Part shown: positions 63,929-64,000 of the stretch, in pieces
Layout of the letters: every line of letters begins with the position of its first letter
How positions within the stretch are numbered: position 1 is the stretch's first letter
From: DASTPP01 sp035762175
GTDB taxonomy: Bacteria; Myxococcota_A; Polyangia; Polyangiales; Polyangiaceae
Length of the DNA stretch: 64,000 nucleotides
Assembly: GCA_035762175.1 (NCBI GenBank)
Contig: DASTPP010000174.1
Span: 94,258-158,257, forward strand
Reading direction: 5' to 3'
Notes under the pieces: model-generated
Told to the model about the DNA's origin: nothing
The model's database searches: none
Seen by the model: the letters and a program-made list of their open reading frames with translations, nothing else
Program-made: the position numbers and the translations under genes

Positions 63929-64000
63929 TCAGGGGAACACGACCGGCACGGGGGTGTATCGGTCGGTCGTCGTGCCGTCGCCGAGCTGGCCGTAATTGTT
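63929..64000 (-). CDS. RCC1-repeat protein, C-terminal end (partial)
   Basis: The last 23 codons of a gene entering from the right: NNYGQLGDGTTTDRYTPVPV then VFP and a stop at 63929. YGQLGDGTTTDR-TPVPV is the standard bacterial RCC1 beta-propeller repeat. Such proteins are abundant surface or exported proteins in Polyangiales. Only the final repeat is visible. Confidence 0.8.
   Translation of the reverse strand, partial: NNYGQLGDGTTTDRYTPVPVVFP

Overview
The window is very GC-rich and looks like chromosome of a myxobacterium-type bacterium (Myxococcota, probably Polyangiales). Supporting signs are lipoproteins with long Gly/Ser/Thr linkers, an ECF sigma factor with a C-terminal cysteine cluster, an NtrC-type regulator with a plausible sigma-54 promoter, and many lineage-restricted hypothetical proteins. 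The taxon is inferred from style; no rRNA or marker gene is present.

Layout. 0.1-2.2 kb: arsenic cassette, arsC-arsH converging on arsR-arsI. 2.3-6.8 kb: a coupled 2OG-dioxygenase / membrane protein / SigZ-like sigma operon, a decayed reading frame, an acetyltransferase and a cysteine-tailed ECF sigma factor. 7-8.5 kb: large hypothetical protein. 8.6-25.2 kb: copper-resistance region with two CopA-type P-type ATPases, multicopper oxidase, RND-type outer-membrane factor, two small exported metal-binding proteins, CopZ chaperone, ferredoxin-reductase-like flavoprotein and a cupredoxin. It is interrupted by a TetR-controlled membrane operon, a LysR/epimerase pair, a beta-barrel protein and a degenerate receiver. 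Four copper transcription units share one bipartite promoter-like element, GTAATS-N15-CGTCTGC, always with a 15-bp spacer and always pointing at the unit.

25.8-39.3 kb: mixed genes. They include a hydrolase without its Ser nucleophile, an AraC regulator, a decayed saccharopine-dehydrogenase-like gene, a Met/His-rich beta-propeller lipoprotein, and a His-rich sensor kinase with an NtrC-type regulator. Directly downstream lie a -24/-12 promoter, a cytochrome c lipoprotein and a broken partner lipoprotein. Three genes at 36-38.7 kb share an identical 17-bp upstream motif.

39.5-51.6 kb: accessory region. An XRE regulator with a palindromic operator precedes a tightly overlapping three-gene operon (207-aa protein, DUF559-like nuclease fused to an SF2 helicase, 828-aa protein of unknown fold). 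I propose this as an undescribed DNA-defence system. Further accessory genes and a stop-riddled pseudogene follow.

51.74-57.93 kb: a 6.2-kb insert bounded by 44-bp direct repeats (42/44 identical) that match the 3' part of a tRNA-Arg(CCU) from the anticodon loop onward. It carries an Mrr-type nuclease, a ParE-like toxin, ribbon-helix-helix proteins, an HNH nuclease and a repeat/terminator block. No integrase is visible. The flanking sequence to the left may itself be an older island using the same site.

58-64 kb: minus-strand Gly-rich lipoproteins (one frameshifted), a PEGA-like protein, a 42-bp palindromic repeat array encoding decayed 14-residue repeats, a helical hypothetical protein and the end of an RCC1-repeat protein. 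Several single-base frameshifts and in-frame stops occur; I cannot separate gene decay from sequencing error.
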